Below are positions 1-14,000 of a stretch of 64,000 nucleotides of DNA, piece by piece (within the stretch, counting starts at the first letter, position 1; every line of letters begins with the position of its first letter). Source of the DNA: Conchocele bisecta (taxonomy: Eukaryota > Mollusca > Bivalvia > Lucinida > Thyasiridae); the NCBI GenBank assembly GCA_029237695.1, contig CM055277.1:38288242-38352241 (forward strand). Direction: 5' to 3'. The notes beneath the pieces were generated by a model. It made no database searches and was not told the DNA's origin. It saw only the letters and a program-made list of their open reading frames with translations. The position numbers and the translations under genes are program-made.

Positions 1-3000
1 GCCAGACGACCATCATGGACGCTGTACGTATTCCCGAGTAATGGAGCGGCGTATTCTCACAGCCAGACGACAGTCATGATGGGTCCTGCTTGTATTCCTG
101 AGTAATGGAGCGGTGTATTATCATAGCCAGACGACCGTCATCATGGGTCCCGCATGTATTCCTGGGTAATGAAGCGGTCTATTCTCACTGCCAGTCTTTC
201 GTCATCATGGGTCCTGCATGTATTCCGGTATAATGGAGTGGTGTATTCTCAAAGCCAGACGACCATCATCATGGGTCCTGCATGTATTCCCAAGTAATGA
301 AGCGGTGTATTCTCACAGCCAGTCGACAGTCATCATGGCTCCTGCATGTATTCCTGAGTAATGAAGCGGCGTATTCTCACAGCCAGACGACCGTCATCAT
401 GGGTCCTGCATGTATTCCCGAGTACTGAAGCGGCGTATTCTCACAGCCAGACAACCGTCATCATGGGTCCTGCATGTATTCCCGAGTAATCGAGCGGTGT
501 ATTCTCACAGCCAGACGACCGTCATCATGGGTACTGCATGTATTCCCGAGTAATGGAACGGTGTATTCTCACAGCCAGACGACCGTCATCATGGGTCCTG
601 CATGTATTCCCGAATAATGAAGCGGCGTATTCTCACAGCCAGACGACTGTCGTCATGGGACTTGCATGTATACCCAAGTAATGAAGCGGCCTATTCTCAC
701 AGCCAGACGACCGTCATCATGGGTCCTGCATGTATTCCCGAGTAATGAAGCGGCGTATTCTCACAGCCAGACGACCATCATCATGGGTCCTGCATGTATT
801 CCCGAGTAATGAAGCGGTGTATTCTCACAGCCAGACAACCGTTATCATGGGTCCTGCATGTATTCCCGAGTAATGGAGCGGTGTATTCTCACAGCAAGAC
901 GACCGTCATCATGGGTCCTGCACGTATTCCCGAGTAATGGAGCGGTGTATTCACACAGCAAGACGACCGTCATCATGGGTAATAGAGCGGTGTATTCTCA
1001 CAGCCAGACGACCGTCATCATGGGTCCTGTATGCATTCCCGAGTAATGGAGCGGTGTATTCTCCCAGCAAGATGACCGTCATCATGGGTAATAGAGCGGT
1101 GTATTCTCACAGCCAGACGACAGTCATCATGGGTCCTGCATGTATTCCCGAGTAATGAAGCGGCGTATTCTCACAGCCAGACGACTGTCATCATGGGTCC
1201 TGCATGTATTCCCGAGTAATGGAGCGGTGTATTCTCACAGCCAGACGACCGTCATCATGGGTTCTGCATGTATTCCTGAGTAATGGAGCGGTGTATTCTC
1301 ACAGCAAGACGACCGTCATCATGGGTCCTGCATGTATTCCCGAGTAATGGAGCGGTGTATTTTCACAGCCAGACGACCGTCATCATGGGTCCTGCATGTA
1401 TTCCCGAGTAATGGAACGGTGTATTCTCACAGCCAGACGACCGTCATCATGGGTCCTGCATGTATTCCCGTGTAATGGAGCGGTGTATTCTCACAGCCAG
1501 ACGACCGTGATCATGGGTCCTGCATGTATTCTCGATTAATAGTGCGGTGTATTCTCACAGCCAGACGACCATCATGGACGCTATACGTATTCCCGAGTAA
1601 TGGAGCGGCGTATTCTCACAGCCAGACGACAGTCATGATGGGTCCTGCTTGTATTCCTGAGTAATGGAGCGGTGTATTCTCATAGCCAGACGACCGTCAT
1701 CATGGGTCCCGCATGTATTCCCGGGTAATGAAGCGGTCTATTCTCACTGCCAGTCTTTCGTCATCATGGGTCCTGCATGTATTCCCGAGTAATGGAGCCG
1801 TGTATTCTCAAAGCCAGACGACCATCATCATGGGTCCTGCATGTATTCCCAAGTAATGAAGCGGTGTATTCTCACAGCCAGTCGACATTCATCATGGCTC
1901 CTACATGTATTCCTGAGTAATGAAGCGGCGTATTCTCACAGCCAGACGACCGTCATCATGGGTCCTGCATGTATTCCCGAGTAATGAAGCGGCGTATTCT
2001 CACAGCCAGATGACAGTCATCATGGGTCCTGCATGTATTCCCGAGTAAAGAAGCGGTGTATTCTCACAGCCAGACAACCGTCATCATGGGTCCTGCATGT
2101 ATTCCTGAGTAATGGAGCGGTGTATTCTCACAACAAGACGACAGTCATCATGGTTCCTGCATGTATTCCCGAGTAATGGAGCGGTGTATTTTCACAGCCA
2201 GACGACCGTCATCATGGGTTCTGCATGTATTCCCGAGTAATGGAACGGTGTATTCTCACAGCCAGACGACCGTCATCATGGGTCCTGCATGTATTCCCTA
2301 GTAATGGAGCGGTGTATTCTCACAGCCAGACGACCGTCATCATGGGTCCTGCATGTATTCTCGATTAATAGTGCGGTGTATTCTCACAGCCAGACGACCA
2401 CCATGGACGCTGTACGTATTCCCGAGTAATGGAGCGGCGTATTCTCAAAGCCAGACGACAGTCATGATGGGTCCTGCTTGTATTCCCGAGTAATGGAGCG
2501 GTGTATTCTCATAGCCAGACGACCGTCATCATGGGTCACGCATGTATTCCCGGGTAATGAAGCGGTCTATTCTCACTGCCAGTCTTTCGTCATCATGGGT
2601 CCTGCATGTATTCACGAGTAATGGAGCGGTGTATTCTCAAAGCCAGACGACCATCATCATGGGTCCTGCATGTATTCAAAATTAATGAAGCGGTGTATTC
2701 TCACAGCCAGTCGACAGTCATCATGGCTCCTACATGTATTCCTGAGTAATGAAGCGGCGTATTCTCACAGCCAGATGACCGTCATCATGGGTCCTGCATG
2801 TATTCCCGAGTACTGAAGCGGCGTATTCTCACAGCCAGACAACCGTCATCATGGGTCCTGCATGTATTCCCGAGTAATCGAGCGGTGTATTCTCACAGCC
2901 AGACGACCGTCATCATGGGTACTGCATGTATTCCCGAGTAATGGAGCGGTGTATTCTCACAACCTGACGACAGTCATTGACGCTGTACGTATTCCCGAGT

Positions 3001-6000
3001 AATGGAGCGGCGTATTCTCACAGCCAGACGACCGTTATCATGGGTCCTGCATGTATTCCCGAGTAATCATGGTAATGGAGCGGTGTATTCTCACAACGAG
3101 ACGACCGTCATCATGGGTCCTGCATGTATTCCCGAGTAATGGAGCGGTGTATTCACAAAACCAGACGACCGTCATCATGGGTCCTACATGTATTCCCGAG
3201 TAATGAAGCGGTGTATTCTCACAGCCAGTCGACCGTCATCATGGGTCCTGAATGTATTCATGAGTAATGAAGAGGCGTATTCTCACAGCCAGACGACCGT
3301 CATCATGGGTCCTGCATGTATTCCCGAGTAATGAAGCGGCGTATTCTCATAGCCAGACGACCGTTATCATGGGTCCTGCATGTATTCCTGAGTAATGAAG
3401 CGGAGTATTCTCACAGCCAGACGAGTCATCATGGGTCCTGCATGTATTCCCGAGTAATGAAGCGGCGTATTCTCACAGCCAGACGACCGTCATCATGGGT
3501 CCTGCATGTATTCCCGAGTAATGAAGCGGCGTATTACTTTCACAGAACGACCGTCAACAGGGTGTCCCTAAGCAATGTATTCCCCGATCAATGAATCGCG
3601 GTCCCTCAACCCAGCCAGACGCCGACCGGGTCATCATGGGTCTGCCATGTATTCCCGACCAATTGTAGGGCGCCTATTCTCACAGCCAAGACCGACATCC
3701 ATCATGGTCCTGCCTGTATTCTTCGAGTAATCCCCAATACGGACAGTCATCAAGGTCCTGCATGAATTCTCGAGTAATGGAGCGGCTTATTTTCACAGCC
3801 AGACGACAGTCATCATGGGTCATGCATGTATTCCCGAGTAATGGAGCGGCGTATTCTCAAAGCCAGACGACAGTCGCCATGGGTCCTGCATGTATTCCCG
3901 AGTAATGAGCGGCGTATTATCACAGCCGGACGACAGTCATGGACGCTGCATGTATTCCCGAGTAATGGAGCGGTGTATTTTCACAGCCAGACGAGAGTCA
4001 ACATGGGTCCTTTATGTATTCCCGAGTAATGAAGCGGTGAATTCTCACAACCACACAGTCAACATGGGTCTTGCATGTATTCCCGAGTGATGAGCTGCGT
4101 ATTTTCACAGCCAGACGACAGTCACGGACGCTGTACGTATTCCCAATGAATGGAGCGGTGTATTCTCACAGCCAGACGACCGTCATCATGGGTCCTGCAT
4201 GTATTCCCGAGTAATGAAGCAGTGTATTCTCACAGTCAGACGACAGTCATTATAGTTCCTGCATGTATTCCCGAGTAATGAGCGGCGTATTATAACAGCC
4301 AGACGACAGTCATGGACGCTGTACGTATTCCCGAAGAATGGAGCGGTGTATTCTCACAGCCAGACGACATTCATGGACGCTGCATGTATTACCGAGTAAT
4401 GTAGCGGCGTATTTTCACAGCCACACGACAGTCATGGACGCTGTACGTATTTACTATGAATGGAGCGGTGTATTCTTACAGCCAGGCGACAGTCATGGAC
4501 GCTGTACGAATTCCCTACGAATGGAACGGTGTATTCTCACAGCAAGACGACAGTCAGCATGGGTCCTGCATATATTCTCGAGTAATGGAGCGGCGTATTT
4601 TCACAGCCAGACAACAGATATCATGGGTCCTGCATGTATTCCTGAGTAATGGAGCGGCGTATTCTCACAGCCAGACGACATGCAGTCATGGACGCTGTAC
4701 ATATTCCCGACGAACGGAGCGGTGTATTCTCACAGCCAGACGACAGTCATGGACGCTGCATGTAGTCCCGAGTAATGGAGCTGCGTATTTTCACAGCCAG
4801 ATGAAAATCACGGACGCTGTACGTATTCCCGATGAATGGAGCGGTGTATTCTCATAGCCAGACGACAGTCGACATGGGTCCTGCATGTATTCCCGAGTAA
4901 TGGAGCGGCGTATTCTTACAGCCAGACGACCGCCATCATGGGTCCTGCATGTATTCCCGAGCGGCGTATTGTCACAGCCAGACGACAGTCATGGACGCTG
5001 TACGTATTCCCGACGAATGGAGCGGTGTATTCTCACAGTCAGACGACAGTCATGGACGCTGCATGTATTCCCGAATAATGGAGCGGCGTATTTTCACAGC
5101 CAGATGACAGTCACGGACGCTGTACGTATTCCCGACGAATGGAGCGGTGTATTCTCACAGCCAGACGACCGTCATCATGGGTCCATGCATGTATTCCCGA
5201 GTAATGGAGCGGTGTATTTTCACAGCCAGACGACAGTCAACGTGAGTCCTTTATGTATTCCCGAGTAATGAAGCGGTGTATTCTCACAGCCAGACGACAG
5301 TCAACATGGGTCCTGTATGTATTCCCGAGTAATGAAGCGGTTTATTCTCCCAGCCAGACGATTGTCAACATGGGTCCTGTATGTATTCCTGAGTAATAGA
5401 GCGGTGTATTCTCACAGCCAGACGACCGTCAGCATGGATAATGCAGCGGTGTATTCTCACAGCCAGACGACCGTCATCATGGGTCCTGCATGTATTCCCG
5501 AGTAATGGAGCGGTGTATTCTCACAGCCAGACGACCGTCATCATGGGTCCTGCATGTATTCCCGAGTAATGAAGCGGTGTATTCTCACAGCCAGACGACA
5601 GTCAACATGGGTCCTGTATGTATTCTCGAGTAATACAGCGGTGTATTCTCACAGCCAGACGACCGTCATCATGGGTCCTGCATGTATTCCCGAGTAATGG
5701 AGCGGCGTATTATCACAGCCAGACGACATGCAGTCATGGACGCTGTACGTATTCCCCACGAATGGAGCGGTGTATTCTCACAACCAGACGACAGTCATGG
5801 ACGGTGCATGTATTCTCGAGTAATGGAGCGGCGTATTTTCACAGCCAGACGAAAGTGACGGACGCTGTACGTATTCCCGACGAATGGAGCGGTGTATTCT
5901 GACAGCTAGACGACAGTCAACATGGGTCCTGCATGTATTCCCGAGTAATGGAGCGTCGTATTCTCACAGCCAGACGACAGTCCTCATGGGTCCTGCATGT

Positions 6001-8026
6001 ATTCCCGAGTAATGGAGCGGTGTATTCTCACAGCCAGACGACCGTCATCATGGGTCTTGCATGTATTCCCGAGTAATAGAGCGATGTATTCTCACAGCCA
6101 AACTACCATCATCATGGGTCATGCATGTATTCCCCAGTAATAGAGCGATGTATTCTCAGAGCCAAAAGACGGTCATCATGGGTTCTGCATGTATTCCAGA
6201 GTAATCAGGTAATGGAGCGGTGTATTCTCACAGCGAGACGACAGTTATCATGGGTCCTGCATGTATTCCCAAGTAATGAAGGGGCGTATTCTCATAGCCA
6301 GACGACCGTCATCATGGGTCCTACATGTATTCCCGAGTAATGGAGCGGTGTATTCTCACAGCCAGACGACAGTTATCATGGGTCCTGCATGTATTCCCGA
6401 GTAATGAGCTGCGTATTATCACAGCCAGACGACAGTCATGGACGCTGTACGTATTCCCGACGAATGAAGCGGCGTATTCTGACAGCCAGACGACCGTCAT
6501 CATGGGTCCTGCATGTATTCCCGAGTAATGGAGCGGCGTATTCTCACAGCCAGACGACAGTCGTCATGGGTCCTGCATGTATTCCCGAGTAATGAGCGGC
6601 GTATTCAATCCACGAGCCGACGACATTCATGGACCTGCATGCATTCCCGAATAATGGAGCGGTGTATTCTCACAGCCAGACGAGAGTCCAACATGTCCTG
6701 CAGTATTCCGGTTAGTAATGAAGCGGTGTATTCTCACAGCCAGACGACAGTCAACATGGGTCCTGCATGTATTCCCGAGTAATGAGCTGTGTATTTTCAC
6801 AGCCAGACGACAGTCACGGACGCTGTACGTATTCCCGACGAATGGATCGGTGTATTCTCTCAGCCAGACGACAGTCACGGACGCTGTATGTATTCCCGAC
6901 GAATGGAGCGTCGTATTCTCACAGCCAGACGACAGTGGACATGGGTCCTGCATGTATTCCCGAGTAATGATGCGGTGTATTCTCACAGCCAGACAACAAT
7001 CGACATGGGTCCTGCATGTATTCCCGAGTAATGGAGCGGTGTATTTTCACAGCCAGACGACAGTCAACGTGGGTCCTGTATGTATTCCCGAATAATGAAG
7101 CGGTGTATTCTCACAGCCAAACGACAGTCAACATGGGTTCTGTATGTATTCCCGAGTAATGAAGCGGTTTATTCTCACAGCCAGACGACAGTCAACATGG
7201 GTCCTGTATGTATTCCTGAGTAATAGAGCGGTTTATTCTCACAGCCAGACGACTGTCATCATGGGTAATGGAGCGGTGTATTCTCACAGCCAGACGACCG
7301 TCATCATGGGTCCTGCATGTATTCCCGAGTAATGGAGCGGTGCATTCTCACAGCCAGACGACCGTCATCATGGGTCCTGCATATATTCCCGAGTAATGAT
7401 GCGGTGTATTCTCACAGCCAGACGACATTCAACATGAGTCAACATGGGTCCTGTATGTATTCTCGAGTAATAGAGCGGTGTATTCTCACAGCCAGACGAC
7501 CATCATCATGGGTCCTGCATGTATTCCCGAGTAATGGAGCGGCGTATTCTCACAGCCAGACGACATGCAGTCATGGACGCTGTACGTATTCCCGGACGAA
7601 TGGAGCGATGTATTCTCACAACCAGGCGACAGTCATGGACGGTGCATGTATTCCCGAGTAATGGAGCGGCGTATTTTCACAGCCAGACGACAGTCACGGA
7701 CGCTGTACGTATTCCCGACGAATGGAGCGGTGTATTCTCACACCCAGACGACAGTCAACATGGGTCCTGTATGTATTCCAGAATAATAGAGGGGTGTATT
7801 CTCACAGCCAGACGACCGTCATCATGGGTCCTGCATGTATTCCCGAGTAATGAAGCGGTGTATTCTCACAGCCAGACGACAGTCAACATGGGTCCGGTAT
7901 GTATTCCCGAGTAATGAAGCGGTGTATTCTCACAGCCAGACGACAGTCAACATGTGTCCTGTATGCATTCCCGAGTAATAGAGTGGTGTATTCTCACAGC
8001 CAGACGACCGTCATCATGGGTCCTGC

Positions 8027-11000
8027 ATGTATTCCCGAGTAATGGAGCGGCGTATTCTCACAGCCAGACGACATGCAGTCACGGACGCTGTACGTATTCC
8101 CGACGAATGGAGCGGTGTATTCTCACAGCCATACGACAGTCAACATGGGTCCTGCATGTATTCCCGAGTAATGGAGCGTCGTATTCTCACAGCCAGACGA
8201 CAGTCCTCATGGGTCCTGCATGTATTCCCGAGTAATGGAGCGGTGTATTCTTACAGCCAGACGACCGTCATCATGGGTCATGCATGTATTCCCGAGTAAT
8301 AGAGCGGTGTATTCTCACAGCAGACGACCGTCATCATGGGTCATGCATGTATTCCCGAGTAATAGGGCGATGTATTCTCACAGCCAAACGACCATCATCA
8401 TGGGTCATGCATGTATTCCCGAGTAATAGAGCGATGTATTCTCACAGCCAAACGACGGTCATCATGGGTCCTGCATGTATTCCCGATTAATCAGGTAATG
8501 GAACGGTGTATTCTACAGCGAGACGACAGTTATCATGGGTCCTGCATGTATTCCTGAGTAATGAAGCGGCGTATTTCTCACAGCCAGACGACCGTCATCA
8601 TGGGTCCTGCATGTATTCCCGAGTAATGGAGCGGTGTATTCTCACAGCCAGACGACAGTTATCATGGGTCCTGCATGTATTCCCGAGTAATGAGCGGCGT
8701 ATTATCACAGCCAGACGACAGTCATGGACGCTGTACGTATTCGCGACGAATGAAGCGCCGTATTCTGACAGCCAGACCACCGTCATCATGGGTCCTGCAT
8801 GTATTCCCGAGTAATGGAGCGGCGTATTCTCAAAAGCCAGACGACAGTCGTCATGGGTCCTGCATGTATTCCCGAGTAATGAGCGGCGTATTATCACAGC
8901 CGGACGACATTCATGGACGCTGCATGTATTCCCGAGTAATGGAGCGGCGTATTTTCACAGCCAGACGACAGACATGAACGCTGTACGTATTCCCGATGAA
9001 TGGAGCGGTGTATTCTCACAGTCAGGCGACAGTCATGGACACTGCATGTATTCCCGAGTAATGGAGCGGCGTATATTCACAGCCAGATGACAGTCATGGA
9101 CGCTGTACGTATTCCCGACGAATGGAGCGGTGTATTCTCACAGCCAGATGACAGTCATGGACGCTGCATGTAGTCCCGAGTAATGGAGCGGCGTATTTTC
9201 ACATCCAGACGACAGTCATGGACGCTGTACGTATTCCCTATGAATGGAACGGTGTATTCTCACAGCCAGACGACAGTCAGCATGGGTCCTGCATATGTTC
9301 TCGAGTAATGGAGCGGCGTATTTTCACAGCCAGACGACAGTCATCATGGGTCCTGCATGTATTCCCGAGTAATGGAGCGGCGTATTCTCACAGCCAGACG
9401 ACAGTCATCATGGGTCCTGCATGTATTCCCGATTAATGGTGCGGTGTATTCTCAAAGCCAGACGACAGTCGTCATGTGTCCTGCATGTATTCTCGAGTAA
9501 TCAGCGGCGTATTATCACAGCCGGACGACATTCATGGACGCTGCATGTATTCCCGAGTAATTGAGCGGTGTATTTTCACAGCCAGTCGAGAGTCAACATG
9601 GGTCCTGTATGTATTCCCGAGTAAAGAAGCGGTGTATTCTCACAGCCAGACGACAGTCAACATGGGTCAAGTATGTATTCCCGAGTAATGAAGCGGTGTA
9701 TTCTCACAGCCAGACGACAGTCAACATGGGTCCTGTATGTATTCCCGAGTAATAGAGCTGTTTATTTTCACAGCCAGACGACAGTCAACGTGGGTCCTGT
9801 ATGTATTCCCGAGTAATGAAGCGGTGTATTCTCACAGCCAGACGACAGTCAACATGGGTCCAGTATGTATTCCAGTGTAATGAAGCGGTGTATTCTCACA
9901 GCCAGACGACAATCAACATGGGTCAAGTATGTATTCCCGAGTAATGAAGCGGTGTATTTTCTCAGCCAGACGACAGTCAACATGGGTCCTGCATGTATTC
10001 CCGAGTAATAGAGCGGTGTATTCTCACAGCCAGACGACATGCAGTCATGGACGCTGTACGTATTCCCGACGAATGGAGCGGTGTATTCTAACTACCAGAC
10101 GACAGTCATGGACGGTGCATGTATTCCCGAGTAATGGAGCGGCGTATTTTCACAGCGAGACGACAGTCACGGACGCTCTACGTATTCCCGACGAATGGAG
10201 CGGTGTATTCTCACAGCCAGACGACAGTCAACATGGCTCCTGCATGTATTCCCGAGTAATGGAGCGGCGTATTCTCACAGCCAGTCGACAGTCATCATGG
10301 GTCCTGCATGTATTCCCGAGTAATGGAGCGGTGTATTCTGACAGCCAGACGACCGTCATCATGGGTCATGCATGTATTCCCGAGTAATAGGGCGATGTAT
10401 TCTCACAGCCAAACGACCATCATCATGGGTCATGCATGTATTCCCGAGTAATAGAGCGATGTATTCTCACAGCCAAACGACGGTCATCATGGGTCCTGCA
10501 TGTATTCCCGAGTAATCAGGTAATGGAGCGGTGTATTCTCACAGCGAAACGACAGTTATCATGGGTCCTGCATGTATTCCTGAGTAATGAAGCGGCGTAT
10601 TCTCACAGCCAGACGACCGTCATCATGGGTCCTGCATGTATTCCCGAGTAATGGAGCGGTGTATTCTCACAGCCAGACGACAGTTATCATGGGTCCTGCA
10701 TGTATTCCCGAGTAATGAGCGGCGTATTATCTCAGCCAGACGACAGTCATGGACGCTGTACTTATTCGCGACGAATGAAGCGGCGTATTCTGACAGCCAG
10801 ACCACCGTCATCATGGGTCCTGCATGTATTCCCGAGTAATGGAGCGGCGTATTCTGAAAGCCAGACGACAGTCGTCAAGGGTCCTGCATGTATTCCCGAG
10901 TAATGAGCGGCGTATTATCACAGCCGGACGATATTCACGGACGCTGCATGTATTCCCGAGTAATGGAGCGGCGTATTTTCACAGCCAGACGACAGACATG

Positions 11001-14000
11001 AACGCTGTACGTATTCCCGATGAATGGAGCGGTGTATTCTCACAGTCAGGCGACAGTCATGGACGTTGCATGTATCCCGAGTAATGGTGCGGCGTATATT
11101 CACAGCAGACGACAGTCATGGACGCTGTACGTATTCCCGACGAATGGAGCGGTGTTATTCTCACAGCCAGATAACAGCATGGACGCTGCATGTAGTCCCG
11201 AGTAATGGAGCGGCATATATTCACTCCAGACGACAGTCATGGACGCTGTACGTATTCCCGACGAATGGAGCGGTGTATTCTCACAGCCAGATAACAGTCA
11301 TGGACGCTGCATGTAGTCCCGAGGAAAATGGTTGCGGCATATATTCACAGCCAGACGACAGTCATGGACGCTGTACGTATTCCCGACGAATGGAGCGGTG
11401 TATTCTCACAGCCAGATAACAGTCATGGGACGCTGCATGTAGTCCCGCCCGTAGTAACGGGCGGCAGTATTTTCACAGCCAGACGACAGTCATGGACGCT
11501 GTACGTATTCCCTACGAATGGAACGGTGTATTCTCACAGCCAGACGACAGTCAGCATTGGTCCTGCATATATTGTCGAGTAATGGAGCGGCGTATTGTCA
11601 CAGCCAGACGACAGTCATCATGGGTCCTGCATGTATTACCGAGTAATGGGAGCGGTATTCTCAGACCAGACGACAGTCATCATGGGTCCTGCATGTATTC
11701 CCGAGTAATGGAACGGTATTCTCAAAGCCAGACGATAGTCGTCATGGGTCCTGCATGTATTCCCGAGTAATGAGCGGCGTATTATCACAGCCGGACGACA
11801 TTCATGGACGCTGCATGTATTCCCGAGTAATGGAGCGGTGTATTTTCACAGCCAGACGAGAGTCAACATGGGTCCTGTATGTATTCCCGAGTAATGGAGC
11901 GGTGTATTCTCACAGCCAGTCGACAGTCAACATGGGTCTTGCATGTATTCCTGAGTAATGAGCGGCGTATTTTCACAGCCAGACGACAGTCACGGACGCT
12001 GTACGTATTCCCGACGAATGGAGCGGTGTATTCTCACAGCCAGACGACAGTCACGGACGCTGTATGTATTCCCGACGAATGGCGCGTCGTATTCTCACAG
12101 CCAGACGACAGTGGACATGGGTCCTGCATGTATTCCCGAGTAATGATGCGGTGTATTCTCATAGCCAGACAACAGTCGACATGTGTCCTGCAATGTATTC
12201 CCGAGTAATGAAGCGGTGTATTCTCACAGCCAGACGACAGTCAACTTGGGTCCTGTATGTATTCCCGAGTAATGAAGCGGTGTATTCTCACAGCCAGACG
12301 ACCGTCATCATGGGTCCTGCATGTATTCCGAGTAATGAAGCGGTGTATTCTCACAGCCAGACGACAGTCAACATGGGTCCGGCCGGTATGTATTCCCGAG
12401 TAATGAAGCGGTGTATTCTCACAGCCAGACGACAGTCAACTGTGTCCTGTATGCATTTCCCGAGTAATAGAGTGGTGTATTTCTCACAAGCCAGACGACC
12501 GTCATCATGGGTCCTGCATGTATTCCCGAGTAATGGAGCGGCGTATTCTCACAGCCAGACGACATGCAGTCACGGACGCTGTACGTATTCCCGACGAATG
12601 GAGCGGTGTATTCTCACAGCCATACGACAGTCAACATGGGTCCTGCATGTATTCCCGAGTAATGGAGCGTCGTATTCTCACAGCCAGACGACAGTCCTCA
12701 TGGGTCCTGCATGTATTCCCGAGTAATGGAGCGGTGTATTCTTACAGCCAGACGACCGTCATCATGGGTCATGCATGTATTCCCGAGTAATAGAGCGGTG
12801 TATTCTCACAGCCAGACGACCGTCATCATGGGTCATGCATGTATTCCCGAGTAATAGGGCGATGTATTCTCACAGCCAAACGACCATCATCATGGGTCAT
12901 GCATGTATTCCCGAGTAATAGAGCGATGTATTCTCACAGCCAAACGACGGTCATCATGGGTCCTGCATGTATTCCCGATTAATCAGGTAATGGAACGGTG
13001 TATTCTCACAGCGAGACGACAGTTATCATGGGTCCTGCATGTATTCCTGAGTAATGAAGCGGCGTATTCTCACAGCCAGACGACCGTCATCATGGGTCCT
13101 GCATGTATTCCCGAGTAATGGAGCGGTGTATTCTCACAGCCAGACGACAGTTATCATGGGTCCTGCATGTATTCCCGAGTAATGAGCGGCGTATTATCAC
13201 AGCCAGACGACAGTCATGGACGCTGTACGTATTCGCGACGAATGAAGCGCCGTATTCTGACAGCCAGACCACCGTCAGTCATGGGTCCGCTGTACCCGTA
13301 TTCGCGGACAAAAGCGCCGTACTCTGACAGCAAGGACACCGTCCATTCATGGGCGCAAAATGTATTCCCAGTAATGGAGCGCGTATTCCAGCCAGAACAA
13401 CAGTCCGTCCATGGGTCCTGCATGTATTCCCGAGTAATAAGAGCGCCGTATTATCACAGACCGGACGACATTCATGGACGCTGCATGTATTCCCGAGTAA
13501 TGGAGCGGCCGTATTTTCACATGCCAGCCACGACAGACATGAACGCTGTCACGTCCTTCCCGATGAATGGAAGCGGTGTAATTCTCACAGTCAGGCGACA
13601 GTCATGGACACTGCATGTATTCCCGAGTAATGGAGCGGCGTATATTCACAGCCAGACGAGACAGTCATGGACGCTGTACGTATTCCCGCACGAATGGAGC
13701 GGTGTATTCTCGACAGCCAGATGACAGTCATGGACCGCTGCATGTAGTCCCGAGTAATGGAGCGGCGTATTTTCACATCCACGACGACAGTCTATGGACG
13801 CTGTACGTATTCCCTATGAATGGAACGGTGTATTCTCACAGCCAGACGACAGTCAGCATGGGTCCTGCATATGTTCTCGAGTAATGGAGCGGCGTATGTC
13901 ACTAGCAGACGACAGTCTATCATGGGTCCTGCATGTATTCCCGAGTAATGGAGCGGCGTATTCTCACAGCCAGACGACAGTCATCATGGGTCCTGCATGT

